Origin: Gammaproteobacteria bacterium
GTDB taxonomy: Bacteria; Pseudomonadota; Gammaproteobacteria; Steroidobacterales; JABDKV01
Assembly: GCA_029862285.1 (NCBI GenBank)
Contig: JAOTXR010000038.1
Location: 1 to 10,553, forward strand
Length of the DNA stretch: 10,553 nt
Direction: 5' to 3'
In this document: positions 1 through 6,913 of the stretch, piece after piece
Layout of the letters: every line of letters starts with the position of its first letter
Position numbering within the stretch: the first letter of the stretch is position 1
Translations under genes and position numbers: made by a program
Notes under the pieces: generated by a model
What the model was told of the DNA's origin: nothing
Database searches by the model: none
Seen by the model: only the letters and a program-made list of their open reading frames with translations

Positions 1-1
1 A

Positions 2-484
2 TCATGTGGTGTTGTCTTGTGCCAGAATTTTCCGGATCTCGTCATTGTTTACCGGCCCTATCGCAAGAATCCGCTTGCCGATGAATTCACCCGCGTGTCT
101 CGCGGTCGCGTGGTCAAGGAAATGATCGATCGTCAGGACCTGCACAAAATTGCCCACCGCTTGCGCGATAAGGAAGTTGTGTTCTTCGCCGGCGACCAGA
201 TCGTTCGACGTGGCAAGCGCTGTGAGGAACTGCCGTTTCTTGACGTACAAACCTTGTTTCACAGTGGTGCGATCGACCTGTCACGCATGACTGGTGCAAG
301 AATTGTCCCGTATTTTCCGCAGCGCCTGCCGGGTGGTCGCTACAAGATAGAGATACTGCCGGCCTTTGAAGGAATCCCTTCGGGTGACCGGCGCGCCGAC
401 ATGAGTCGGATTAACTCTTTGTTGGAAGAATATCTCTTGCGGGATCCATCGCAATATCTGTGGACCCGGGACCGGCTTGCCTGA
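2..484 (+). CDS. Lipid A biosynthesis acyltransferase (LpxL/HtrB family), 3' part only
   Basis: The reading frame is open at the left edge, so this is the C-terminal ~160 residues of a protein that normally has about 290-310. Family features visible in order are a YRPYRKNP segment near the fragment's start, a GDQ motif about 60 residues in (FFAGDQ), a region that usually lines the acyl-donor pocket (TGARIVPYFPQRLPGG), and the C-terminal QYLWTRDRL, which matches the family's QWMW/QYLW-x-RRF ending. The catalytic HX4D motif lies upstream, outside the window. Members transfer a lauroyl or myristoyl chain from acyl-ACP to the lipid A precursor on the inner face of the inner membrane. Neighbouring LPS-type genes support this role. 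The in-frame TTG at position 17 is not a credible start because the frame and the homology continue upstream. Which acyl chain is used cannot be told. The stop codon abuts the stop of the convergent kinase gene. Confidence 0.85.
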   Translation, partial: SCGVVLCQNFPDLVIVYRPYRKNPLADEFTRVSRGRVVKEMIDRQDLHKIAHRLRDKEVVFFAGDQIVRRGKRCEELPFLDVQTLFHSGAIDLSRMTGARIVPYFPQRLPGGRYKIEILPAFEGIPSGDRRADMSRINSLLEEYLLRDPSQYLWTRDRLA

Positions 485-1192
485 TCAACGTGAGGCGATT
501 TTTTCGCGTAGTGCGTTCAATGGTCCCCTGAACCTGCGCCTCACCCAGCGTGCCGCGCGCTCCAGACGCATCGGTCGGTAGTACTGCTCGTCAGCCGGAT
601 CGAATGGCAATGAACGGTTGCGATACTTGTTTTTAAACCAGCCGTGATAATCGAGTTGTTTGGCAGCCCGGAAAAAAAGATGATTTAGCGGCCTGAAACC
701 GTCTTTGCGCACGATCGCGGTGCCAAAATCTACCAGGAACGGTTCCCGCCCGACACTGAGAATAAGGTTGTCACGGCGTTTCAGGTCGGCATGCGCCACG
801 CCATGACTGTGTAGTTGCTCGATCAATGCCAATAACCTGGCATGCACCTCGTCATCTTGCGTAAATACCAGGTTTCTGAATGCCGTGCCCTCAATGTATT
901 CCAGCAACAGGTGTCGGCCGTCGATGAGGCCAAAGCACTGCGGGATCCCGGCGATACCAGCCAGTTCCTGATAGACCAGGTACTCATTTTTGAGCATCCA
1001 CCGGCGCAGCCAACGCAGGACTTTTTCATCGGCTACTGATTTTATGACAACGCGCTGTCCATCCAGCGTTACCACATGCACCGATCCCTGGTAACCGGAC
1101 TGCGGTTGATCTTCGCCAATCACGCTCGACCCGGCAATAAGCTGATCGATATCGGCAGAGCCAAGAGCGTCAATTTTCTGCTGTAACGACAT
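485..1192 (-). CDS. Small LPS-kinase-like protein (Kdo/heptose kinase, RIO-like fold)
   Basis: This 235-residue protein carries a compact eukaryotic-like kinase core. It has VVIKS with the ATP-anchoring lysine K51, a glutamate in the following helix (E70 or E76), the catalytic loop HADLKRRDN (H134, D136, K138, N142) and a DFG metal-binding motif (D155-G157). The length and the LEYIEGTAFRNL hinge fit the lipopolysaccharide kinase group (WaaP/KdkA/InaA-like), which phosphorylates Kdo or heptose of the inner core on the cytoplasmic side. The basic C-terminus (ARWVRRRFRGP) could touch the membrane. It lies 7 bp downstream of the methyltransferase-like gene on the same strand, so the two are probably co-transcribed. 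No strong Shine-Dalgarno precedes its ATG. Its stop codon directly abuts that of the convergent acyltransferase gene. A RIO-type protein kinase is the alternative, but the LPS neighbourhood favours a sugar kinase. The acceptor is not shown by the sequence. Confidence 0.75.
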   Translation of the reverse strand: MSLQQKIDALGSADIDQLIAGSSVIGEDQPQSGYQGSVHVVTLDGQRVVIKSVADEKVLRWLRRWMLKNEYLVYQELAGIAGIPQCFGLIDGRHLLLEYIEGTAFRNLVFTQDDEVHARLLALIEQLHSHGVAHADLKRRDNLILSVGREPFLVDFGTAIVRKDGFRPLNHLFFRAAKQLDYHGWFKNKYRNRSLPFDPADEQYYRPMRLERAARWVRRRFRGPLNALREKIASR

Positions 1193-1199
1193 GCCAGGT

Positions 1200-1784
1200 T
1201 TATTTTACGAATATAACGATAAGGCACCCAAGCAGGACAGCTGCAATAATAGGTTCCGCATTCCTGCTCATTGAAGTTTTAAGAGACCATGGACCCTTGC
1301 TGTCGGCATCGGTTCGAATTCGGCGTGGCACAAGTGCCGGAGTTTGCTGCGACCAGGCGCGCCATTCGTCACCGAATAGACCCTCGAGTTTGTAATCTTC
1401 ATACTCAATCGCAGTTGGATAAAAAACGTAAAGAAAAATAGCCAGTACCACATAGGCCCATAGTTGCGAACCGGCAATGGCCAGACCCAGGAGTAGAAGG
1501 ATGTTGCCGGTATACAGCGGATGGCGCACGTATGCATACGGCCCGTTGGTAGCCAACACGCTGTTCTTCATAATGTGCCCGGATGACCAGAGGCGGATTG
1601 CGATACCGATCACAACCAGTGGTACGCCCAAATAGGCGAGTGGTAAGACTGGTTTGCCAGCTATGGCGACAGCAAATGCGAAAACAAAGCCTAGAATTTG
1701 CCGGGCAGATTCTTTGTAGCGAATCTCTCGCAGGACATGGCGCAGACCCGTGAGTTCGGGCAGGTGTTCTGTGCGATGGGACAT
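1200..1784 (-). CDS. Isoprenylcysteine carboxyl methyltransferase (ICMT/PEMT)-like membrane protein
   Basis: This is a small integral membrane protein with hydrophobic stretches, numbered from the ATG start, at about residues 29-43, 47-65, 94-121 and a final one at 177-193. Between them lies the signature GPYAYVRHPLYTGN (about 81-94), followed by EYED and GLFGDEWRAW (about 135-144). These are the cofactor- and substrate-binding hallmarks of the ICMT/phospholipid methyltransferase superfamily, which uses S-adenosylmethionine. Bacterial members rarely have a known substrate; a lipid or a lipid-linked molecule is likely here. The ATG at 1784 is preferred; an in-frame GTG at 1802 would add six residues, and neither has a clear ribosome-binding site. 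It is first in a two-gene operon with the LPS-kinase-like gene (7 bp gap). The extra C-terminal hydrophobic segment after a charged linker is not always present in this family. Confidence 0.75.
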   Translation of the reverse strand: MSHRTEHLPELTGLRHVLREIRYKESARQILGFVFAFAVAIAGKPVLPLAYLGVPLVVIGIAIRLWSSGHIMKNSVLATNGPYAYVRHPLYTGNILLLLGLAIAGSQLWAYVVLAIFLYVFYPTAIEYEDYKLEGLFGDEWRAWSQQTPALVPRRIRTDADSKGPWSLKTSMSRNAEPIIAAVLLGCLIVIFVK

Positions 1785-1802
1785 ACCGCAAGAATAGCGC
1801 AC

Positions 1803-1926
1803 GAGCTACGGTTTTTACATGTGCAGGGGCGGCAGTACGGCAGCGGCGGCCTGGTGGGTCATGAGACCGCTGTGGAGTTCTGTGTACGCAGGACGTAGTC
1901 TAGGTATCTACCCGCAGGATTTGTGA
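1803..1926. promoter_or_regulatory. Divergent intergenic region between the ICMT-like and heptosyltransferase genes
   Basis: These 124 bases separate two genes that point away from each other, so they should hold promoters for both. The only strong signal is an AGGA Shine-Dalgarno at 1916-1919, seven bases before the heptosyltransferase ATG. The middle (about 1824-1852) is GC-rich with GGC repeats. No convincing -35/-10 pair was found on either strand. Confidence 0.4.
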
Positions 1927-2988
1927 ATGGTCGACACAGCGATTCCAAAAAATGTCTGCATCATTCGTCTCTCGGCTATCGGTGATTGCTGCCATGTATT
2001 ACCTGTGCTGCGCACCCTTCAAAGCGCCTGGCCGAATGCCAGGTTTACCTGGATCGTCGGCAAGGTCGAAGCGTCGCTGGTTGGCGATATTCCCGGTATC
2101 GATTTTGTAGTGCTCGACAAGCAGCTCGGTCTGCGAGCTTACCTGGCTGTGCGACGCGCACTGCATGGCAGGAAATTTGACCTGTTATTGCACATGCATG
2201 CCTCCATGCGAGCCAATCTGGTCAGTCTGATGGTGTCGGCGCCCTATCGTCTGGGGTTCGACAAACCGCGTGCTCGCGATCGCCAGTGGTTGTTCACCAA
2301 TCAGCAGATAAACTCGCAACCGCGGCAACATGTTCTGGATGGATTGTTTGGATTTGCCGAACATTTTGGCGTGACGGAACGGCACATGCGTTGGGACATA
2401 CCCCTCGAAGATAGTGATCGTGCTGCGGCGACACAGGAAATCGAACCAGACCGGCCAATGTTGGTCATCAGTCCCTGCAGTAGTCAGCGGTTACGCAACT
2501 TTCGCAACTGGAGCGCGCAACATTATGCAGCGGTGGCCGCCCATGCAACGAAGAAGTACGGAATGCAGGTGGTGCTCACCGGTGGCAGCACGCCGCTGGA
2601 ACGGGAGTACGGAGAGCATATTGCTGCTCTCCAAGGCGAAAAAACGATAAATCTGATTGGCAAGACCACGTTAAAGCAATTACTTGCCGTTTTGGAACGA
2701 GCAACTGTTGTGTTGTGTCCCGATTCAGGTCCGGCACACATGGCAACTGCCGTGGGTACACCCGTTATCGGGTTATACGCAACTTCCAATCCGGGTCGTA
2801 CGGGTCCCTATCTGAGCCAGCGTTGGGTCGTAAATAAGTATCCGGAGGCGGTCGGGTTGGAGTTAGGCAAGTCCGCCGAAGAGTTGCGGTGGGGCGCACG
2901 CGTGCGTAATCCACGGGCAATGAACCTGATCGAGGTTGCCGATGTCACCGCCAAGCTGGACCAACTGATGGCAGCGGCGATTCCGTAG
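1927..2988 (+). CDS. Glycosyltransferase family 9 (ADP-heptose:LPS heptosyltransferase-like)
   Basis: This is a complete 353-residue GT9 enzyme, the usual length for WaaC/WaaF-type proteins. The N-terminal Rossmann half starts with CIIRLSAIGDCCHVLPVLR; D20 aligns with the catalytic aspartate of E. coli WaaC (D13). The C-terminal nucleotide-sugar half contains VVLCPDSGPAHMA (D266, S267, G268, H271), then GTPVIGLYATSNPGRTGP (277-294), the ADP-heptose-binding signature. The family adds heptose to Kdo or to another heptose of the LPS inner core on the cytoplasmic face of the inner membrane. The ATG at 1927 has an AGGA ribosome-binding site seven bases upstream. The gene stands alone on its strand, with a divergent operon before and a small terminator after it. 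It cannot be assigned to heptosyltransferase I, II or III from sequence alone. The nearby acyltransferase and LPS-kinase-like genes agree with a lipid A/core role. Confidence 0.88.
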   Translation: MVDTAIPKNVCIIRLSAIGDCCHVLPVLRTLQSAWPNARFTWIVGKVEASLVGDIPGIDFVVLDKQLGLRAYLAVRRALHGRKFDLLLHMHASMRANLVSLMVSAPYRLGFDKPRARDRQWLFTNQQINSQPRQHVLDGLFGFAEHFGVTERHMRWDIPLEDSDRAAATQEIEPDRPMLVISPCSSQRLRNFRNWSAQHYAAVAAHATKKYGMQVVLTGGSTPLEREYGEHIAALQGEKTINLIGKTTLKQLLAVLERATVVLCPDSGPAHMATAVGTPVIGLYATSNPGRTGPYLSQRWVVNKYPEAVGLELGKSAEELRWGARVRNPRAMNLIEVADVTAKLDQLMAAAIP

Positions 2989-3007
2989 CCCGCAAAAAAG
3001 GGCTTTT
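2987..3007 (+). terminator. Short intrinsic terminator overlapping the heptosyltransferase stop codon
   Basis: AGCCC (2987-2991) can pair with GGGCT (3000-3004) around an A-rich loop, followed by TTTT. The left arm includes the last two bases of the TAG stop. The five-pair stem makes this only moderately convincing. Confidence 0.5.
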
Positions 3008-3136
3008 GTGCTGTGCCGCATAAGAAAAACCGTGTTGCGGTCGGGTCAAAATTTGTCAACCGACGGTCCCGTACCCAATGTTCTGGTCTATTATCGCAGG
3101 CCCTCGCGCCAAAACCACGTGAGGGGTGGGGGACAA

Positions 3137-4210
3137 ATGGGTACAAGAGTATTTGCTGCGGCGGCGGTAGTCGCTTTTGGGGTGTTCAGTTTTCTCTGTC
3201 TGCGCGCTCACGCGCCTGCAATCGCTGCGGACCTCGAAACCAAGTCGTCTGTTGCGTTACAGGGCGCGGGGTTGAATGCAATTTCAGCTACAGCGAACGG
3301 TCGTGAACTGACTCTGGCCGGGATGGTGGCGGACGAGGACATCAAAACTCGTGCCGCACAGATGGTAGGCGGCATTGCGGGGGTCAGGAATGTTTACAAC
3401 GACCTTGAGGTGGAGAGCGGTTCTGTAGTCGCGCCAGAACCCATTGCACAGGCGCTTGCTACGCCAGCCGTCATGACGCCGTACCGGTTCCGTATCGCCA
3501 AGCGCGATGATGTCGTGACACTTAGCGGTGTCATGCCAGATGCGGAAGCGCGGCGGCGATTACTGGAACATGCTGAGGAGGTATTTGGCTCAACGGTAAT
3601 TCGTGACCGGATTGATCTGGCGCCCGGTGCTCCGGCCGAATGGTCCGAAGCACTCATGTCAGTACAGACAGAGATTGCACAATACGTTGAAGGCGATGCG
3701 CGTTTGACCGGCACAACTATCGAGGTGCGCGGCACTTTGCCCGCGAGCCGCGAGTCTGCGACGAGCCGACTTGCCGCCGCGATTCCCGCCCGGTACGACA
3801 GTGACATTGTGTTGTCGGCACCAGCGGGTGCGCTCACTTCGGATTGTCAGACGCAGCTCGACAGCTTGCTGGCAAATAATCGAATCAACTATTCTGTAGG
3901 CAGCGCTACTATCAGCAGCTCCAGTTTTGCTCTGCTCGATCGTCTTGGCGAGGCAGTGAGTGTTTGCGCAACCGCACGAATAGAAATTGCTGGCCACACC
4001 GATGCGCAAGGATCAGCGACGGTGAATCAGACACTGAGTAAAAGGCGTGCCGAAGCGGTCGTTAATTACTTGCTCGCGATGGGTATTTCCAGCGAGCAAT
4101 TAGTTGCACGCGGTTACGGCGAGACACGACCCGTCGGCGCTAACGAAACAGCGGAAGGGCGGGCACGCAACCGCCGCATCGAATTTAATGTACTGGAGAC
4201 AGACAAATGA
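3137..4210 (+). CDS. Exported BON-domain/OmpA-like peptidoglycan-binding protein
   Basis: This is a 357-residue envelope protein. Residues 5-21 form a hydrophobic signal or anchor segment, with possible signal peptidase sites near AHA (24-26) or AIA (28-30); C21 lacks a good lipobox. A clear BON domain spans about 38-92 (ELTLAGMVADED, GVRNVYNDLEV). Two weaker BON-like repeats follow at about 113-162 and 168-228. The C-terminal OmpA domain (about 237-355) carries GHTDAQGS (286-293), N297 and LSKRRA (300-305). D289 and R304 correspond to the pair that holds diaminopimelate of peptidoglycan in OmpA proteins, so it should bind the cell wall from the periplasm. The architecture resembles ArfA-type BON+OmpA proteins. 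The ATG at 3137 follows a G-rich ribosome-binding site and directly gives the signal peptide. An upstream in-frame GTG at 3008 would add 43 unlikely residues. The stop overlaps the next start in ATGA, so the two are translationally coupled. Confidence 0.85.
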   Translation: MGTRVFAAAAVVAFGVFSFLCLRAHAPAIAADLETKSSVALQGAGLNAISATANGRELTLAGMVADEDIKTRAAQMVGGIAGVRNVYNDLEVESGSVVAPEPIAQALATPAVMTPYRFRIAKRDDVVTLSGVMPDAEARRRLLEHAEEVFGSTVIRDRIDLAPGAPAEWSEALMSVQTEIAQYVEGDARLTGTTIEVRGTLPASRESATSRLAAAIPARYDSDIVLSAPAGALTSDCQTQLDSLLANNRINYSVGSATISSSSFALLDRLGEAVSVCATARIEIAGHTDAQGSATVNQTLSKRRAEAVVNYLLAMGISSEQLVARGYGETRPVGANETAEGRARNRRIEFNVLETDK

Positions 4211-5841
4211 CTTACTTATTAGCACAAATGTTCGTCTGCCTGCTGGGTGCCGGAATTATTGGGGCGATAGCCGCGTGGTTTGTGCGTCACGGCATGGCCA
4301 GGAAGCAGGAATCGGAAATAGAAAATCGCTGGTCTGGCCGGTTGCGTACGGCGGAAAGCCATCATGAACGCGAAACACAATCCCTAAAGGCGGAGGTGTC
4401 CGGGCTTCAGGAAAGATTGCCGTCGCTCGAAACAGAAGTGATGCAGCGAGATGATCGCATTCATGCATACGAAACGCAGGTGCCGCTGTTGGAGACAAAG
4501 ATCAGCGATCGCGACAATACGATCAGCAGTCTGCGTACTGATTTTGAAACCATCAAGAAACAGGTGCCGGGTCTGGAGGGTAACGTTTCAGAACGCGACA
4601 ACGTCATTGTCGGGCTGAAGCGGGATCTGGAGAGCCAGAAGAAGCAGGTTGCCAGGCTGGAAAAGGAAATAGGCGGCTACAAGGAAAAGATCTCGCCTAT
4701 GGAAAAAGAGATCGGAGATTACAAAAAACGCGTGGTCCCGCTCGAAAAAGATGCCGCTGGGTTACGCCAGCAAACGGCGCACTTGGAGGATGAGCTAAAG
4801 GACTATCGTATGAGGCTGCCGAAAATGGAGACGGAACTGTCTGACTACAAGGGTAAGTTTGCGGCGGCAGAAAAGGACCTGACTGAGCGCAAGAGTCGGT
4901 TCGCAGCTGTCGAAGAAGAGCTCGGTGGTTACCAGAAAAAAGTACCGTCACTGGAATCGGAGCTTGAGTCTCACAAGCGCAGGGTTCCGCAACTGGAAAG
5001 AACGCTAAGAGAGCTGGAACCTGAGCTTAAGACCCGGGATTTGAAAATTGCCAGACTCGAGAAAGAGGTTGCCGGGTCGCAGAGCAAGGCCGCATCCTGG
5101 GAGGAGCAAGTCGGTAACCAGGTTTCGGAGATCACAAAGTTGAGGGAAAATGCCGAACTCTCGAAAAACAGGAGTTCGGATACAGAAAAACGGCTGCATG
5201 AACGGGATCGCAGAATCAAGGCGCTGGATAGCGAGCTTCGTGGCTGGCGTACCAGGCACGATGCCATTAAGAACCGCTTTGAGGAAAAGGAACACCGCAT
5301 TACCCGGCTGACCGGTCAGCTGGCGGAGCAAAAGAAGGAGCTGACGAGTGCGCAGCGCGCGCTGGCGAAGGCCAATCATGTAGTCGATGTGGCAAAAATC
5401 AAGAGGAAGCCGGCGGCTCGCAAGACGGCGACCAGGACACGCCCGGCGACCACAAGCAAGAGAACTTCTGCGCGGCGGAAACCGGCCAAACGCAAGACTA
5501 CAACGGCAAAGACGCGGTCACGTTCTGCAACAGCGTCGAGTCGTTCAAAGACCACCCAGACGAGACGCCGCAAAGTAGCAACCGCAGCAAAGCGCCGCAA
5601 AGCCAGCGGGCCTTCCTGGCGGTTGTCCAAACCACAGGGCAAGAAGGACGATCTGCAGAGAATCTACGGTGTCGGGCCAGTCATGGAGAAGACCCTGAAC
5701 AAGCTTGGCATCTATCATTTTCGGCAAATTGCCGGGTTTTCAAAGCAGGATATCCAATGGGTCGCGGATCACATCGATACGTTTCCCGATCGCATCATGC
5801 GCGACAAGTGGGTACAGCAATCGAAAAAGCTGCAGCGCTAA
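4207..5841 (+). CDS. Membrane-anchored coiled-coil protein with H1-like basic tail and C-terminal helix-hairpin-helix domain
   Basis: This 544-residue protein has four parts. Residues 4-26 are one transmembrane helix followed by RHGMARK, so the positive-inside rule puts the rest in the cytoplasm. Residues 35-390 are a charged coiled coil. Residues 397-467 are rich in Lys, Arg, Thr, Ala and Ser (RKPAARKTATR, ARRKPAKRKT, AAKRRKAS) and resemble histone H1 tails. Residues 478-543 are a helix-hairpin-helix unit with YGVGPVMEKTLNKLGIYHF (487-505) and RIMRDKWVQQSKKL, like the 'flap endonuclease-like' COG3743 domain also found fused to other proteins. The basic tail and HhH both point to nucleic-acid binding; no nuclease residues are evident. 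The start overlaps the OmpA-like gene's stop (ATGA), so the products probably act together. A role as a membrane-DNA tether is inference; structural protein or scaffold are alternatives. Confidence 0.8.
   Translation: MTYLLAQMFVCLLGAGIIGAIAAWFVRHGMARKQESEIENRWSGRLRTAESHHERETQSLKAEVSGLQERLPSLETEVMQRDDRIHAYETQVPLLETKISDRDNTISSLRTDFETIKKQVPGLEGNVSERDNVIVGLKRDLESQKKQVARLEKEIGGYKEKISPMEKEIGDYKKRVVPLEKDAAGLRQQTAHLEDELKDYRMRLPKMETELSDYKGKFAAAEKDLTERKSRFAAVEEELGGYQKKVPSLESELESHKRRVPQLERTLRELEPELKTRDLKIARLEKEVAGSQSKAASWEEQVGNQVSEITKLRENAELSKNRSSDTEKRLHERDRRIKALDSELRGWRTRHDAIKNRFEEKEHRITRLTGQLAEQKKELTSAQRALAKANHVVDVAKIKRKPAARKTATRTRPATTSKRTSARRKPAKRKTTTAKTRSRSATASSRSKTTQTRRRKVATAAKRRKASGPSWRLSKPQGKKDDLQRIYGVGPVMEKTLNKLGIYHFRQIAGFSKQDIQWVADHIDTFPDRIMRDKWVQQSKKLQR
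4489..5034 (+). repeat. Thirteen 14-residue (42-base) coiled-coil repeats
   Basis: Within the coiled-coil protein, residues 95-276 divide without a gap into thirteen 14-residue units. Their first residues are L95, L109, L123, L137, L151, M165, L179, L193, M207, A221, V235, L249 and L263. The typical unit is L-E-x-E-L-x-x-Y-K-x-x-V-P-x, two heptads. A proline at or next to position 13 recurs in about half of the units. The bases have diverged, so the repeat is seen at protein level rather than as near-identical DNA. Confidence 0.8.
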
Positions 5842-5857
5842 AACCGCTGCCACATTC

Positions 5858-5889
5858 AAAAAAGCCTCGCTAGCCCGGGGCTTTTTTTT
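5858..5889. terminator. Strong bidirectional intrinsic terminator
   Basis: A run of six A (5858-5863) precedes GCCTCG (5864-5869), a six-base loop, CGGGGC (5876-5881) and eight T (5882-5889). The GC stem has one G-T pair and is extended by A-T pairs. Both strands end in a U-tract, so it should stop the coiled-coil gene's transcript from the left and the P-loop operon from the right. It fills the 49-base gap between the convergent stop codons. Confidence 0.88.
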
Positions 5890-5890
5890 G

Positions 5891-6913
5891 CTATTCGAAC
5901 AACTCAGGAATGGCAGCGCGCAGGTGTTGCTGCATCGGTCCTCCGGCATCGGGATCCAGGTTGTCAACTGCGGGAAGACCGGTCAGCCTGCGCACAAGAT
6001 CTATCGCGGCGGTTGTTGCGGCGGCAGGTCCGGCGACCAGGTCTGGTTTTAGTCCGAATGCCTTCATAACGCCAACCACGGAATAGGGGTCAAAAGCACA
6101 GAGCACTGTGAACTTCACCCTCGGCAACAGCAGTTGTACTGCTGTTGAGCCGTTGTACGGCTCCAATGGCGAGGCTCCAGCTTCTGCTACCAGCACGTCA
6201 ACATCGAGTGCCGCGATCCGCGCCATCATCTGCTGCATCAATGGGCGGAATTCCTCAGGGCTGACAACCGTAGACGGCAAGCCGACGTCAACAAAATCCA
6301 GGATATTGTCAGCGCCGGCGTCCTGAAAAGACAGGATATCGTGGTAACGGGCCGCGCCCGTGAACTTCGCTCCCGCAACTTTAAGGCCAAAGCGCTTTAG
6401 CTCGTGAATGATCAGCCGCCCGGTAGATGTCTTGCCAGCCGACATGGACGTACCCACCAGCAGTATCACTGGAACCTGGAGTTCCGCCGGCTCCACTTGC
6501 TCGACGAAATCTTTCATGTTGAGTTGTCGTCCGTTACGCATTACATGGCCGACATAGTCGACTGTCATGAAAGGCGGCAACAGTCTGGAAGCAGACGTGG
6601 TCATCCCCAGTAGCCCCGCACCGGTTAATGAGTTCATCACATTGTCATTTCCGACTTCACGCCAGCTGCCAGCACCTTCAAGTGTCGCGGCGCGCGTGCC
6701 GAGTGCGCTGATAGCATAGTCACCCGGCATGACCTCCACACTTCGTCCCGATATAGTCTCGAAGCGATAGAGTTTATTGGGCGCGCCGGTCACGCGTACT
6801 GCGGTGTAATCGCCCTCACTCCATTGCTCGCGTGGATAAGGCTCTACTGTGAACGGCACCTCATTGAGGTCGGCAATACGGGTCAGCGACGTCATTATGT
6901 AGCGAGGTTTCAT
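5891..6913 (-). CDS. P-loop NTPase, DUF1611/dethiobiotin-synthetase-like C-terminal domain
   Basis: This 340-residue protein has an N-terminal domain of about 145 residues that I do not recognise. A nucleotide-binding domain follows, opening with the Walker A-type loop GTSMSAGKTSTGR (154-166, K161, T162). A possible Walker B strand is VDVLVAEAG (238-246). The spacing of an N-terminal domain before GTxxxxGKxxT resembles DUF1611 proteins such as DgcN, which acylate D-glutamate, and the BioD/MobB fold. The family assignment is tentative. The ATG at 6913 overlaps the stop of the upstream peptidase gene (ATGA), which decides this start over the internal ATG at codon 7. It is the last gene of the three-gene operon and ends at the bidirectional terminator. 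It may activate or modify the small molecule processed by its partners, which is inference. No signal peptide is seen, so it is cytoplasmic. Confidence 0.6.
   Translation of the reverse strand: MKPRYIMTSLTRIADLNEVPFTVEPYPREQWSEGDYTAVRVTGAPNKLYRFETISGRSVEVMPGDYAISALGTRAATLEGAGSWREVGNDNVMNSLTGAGLLGMTTSASRLLPPFMTVDYVGHVMRNGRQLNMKDFVEQVEPAELQVPVILLVGTSMSAGKTSTGRLIIHELKRFGLKVAGAKFTGAARYHDILSFQDAGADNILDFVDVGLPSTVVSPEEFRPLMQQMMARIAALDVDVLVAEAGASPLEPYNGSTAVQLLLPRVKFTVLCAFDPYSVVGVMKAFGLKPDLVAGPAAATTAAIDLVRRLTGLPAVDNLDPDAGGPMQQHLRAAIPELFE

Noticed and set aside
3008..3136. N-terminal extension of the BON/OmpA gene from GTG 3008
   Set aside because: It would add 43 residues before an evident signal peptide, starts within the preceding terminator, and the ATG at 3137 has a G-rich ribosome-binding site.
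5376..5642. Open frames on both strands over the Lys/Arg-rich tail
   Set aside because: They are by-products of the biased composition of the basic tail and have no domain or initiation signal.
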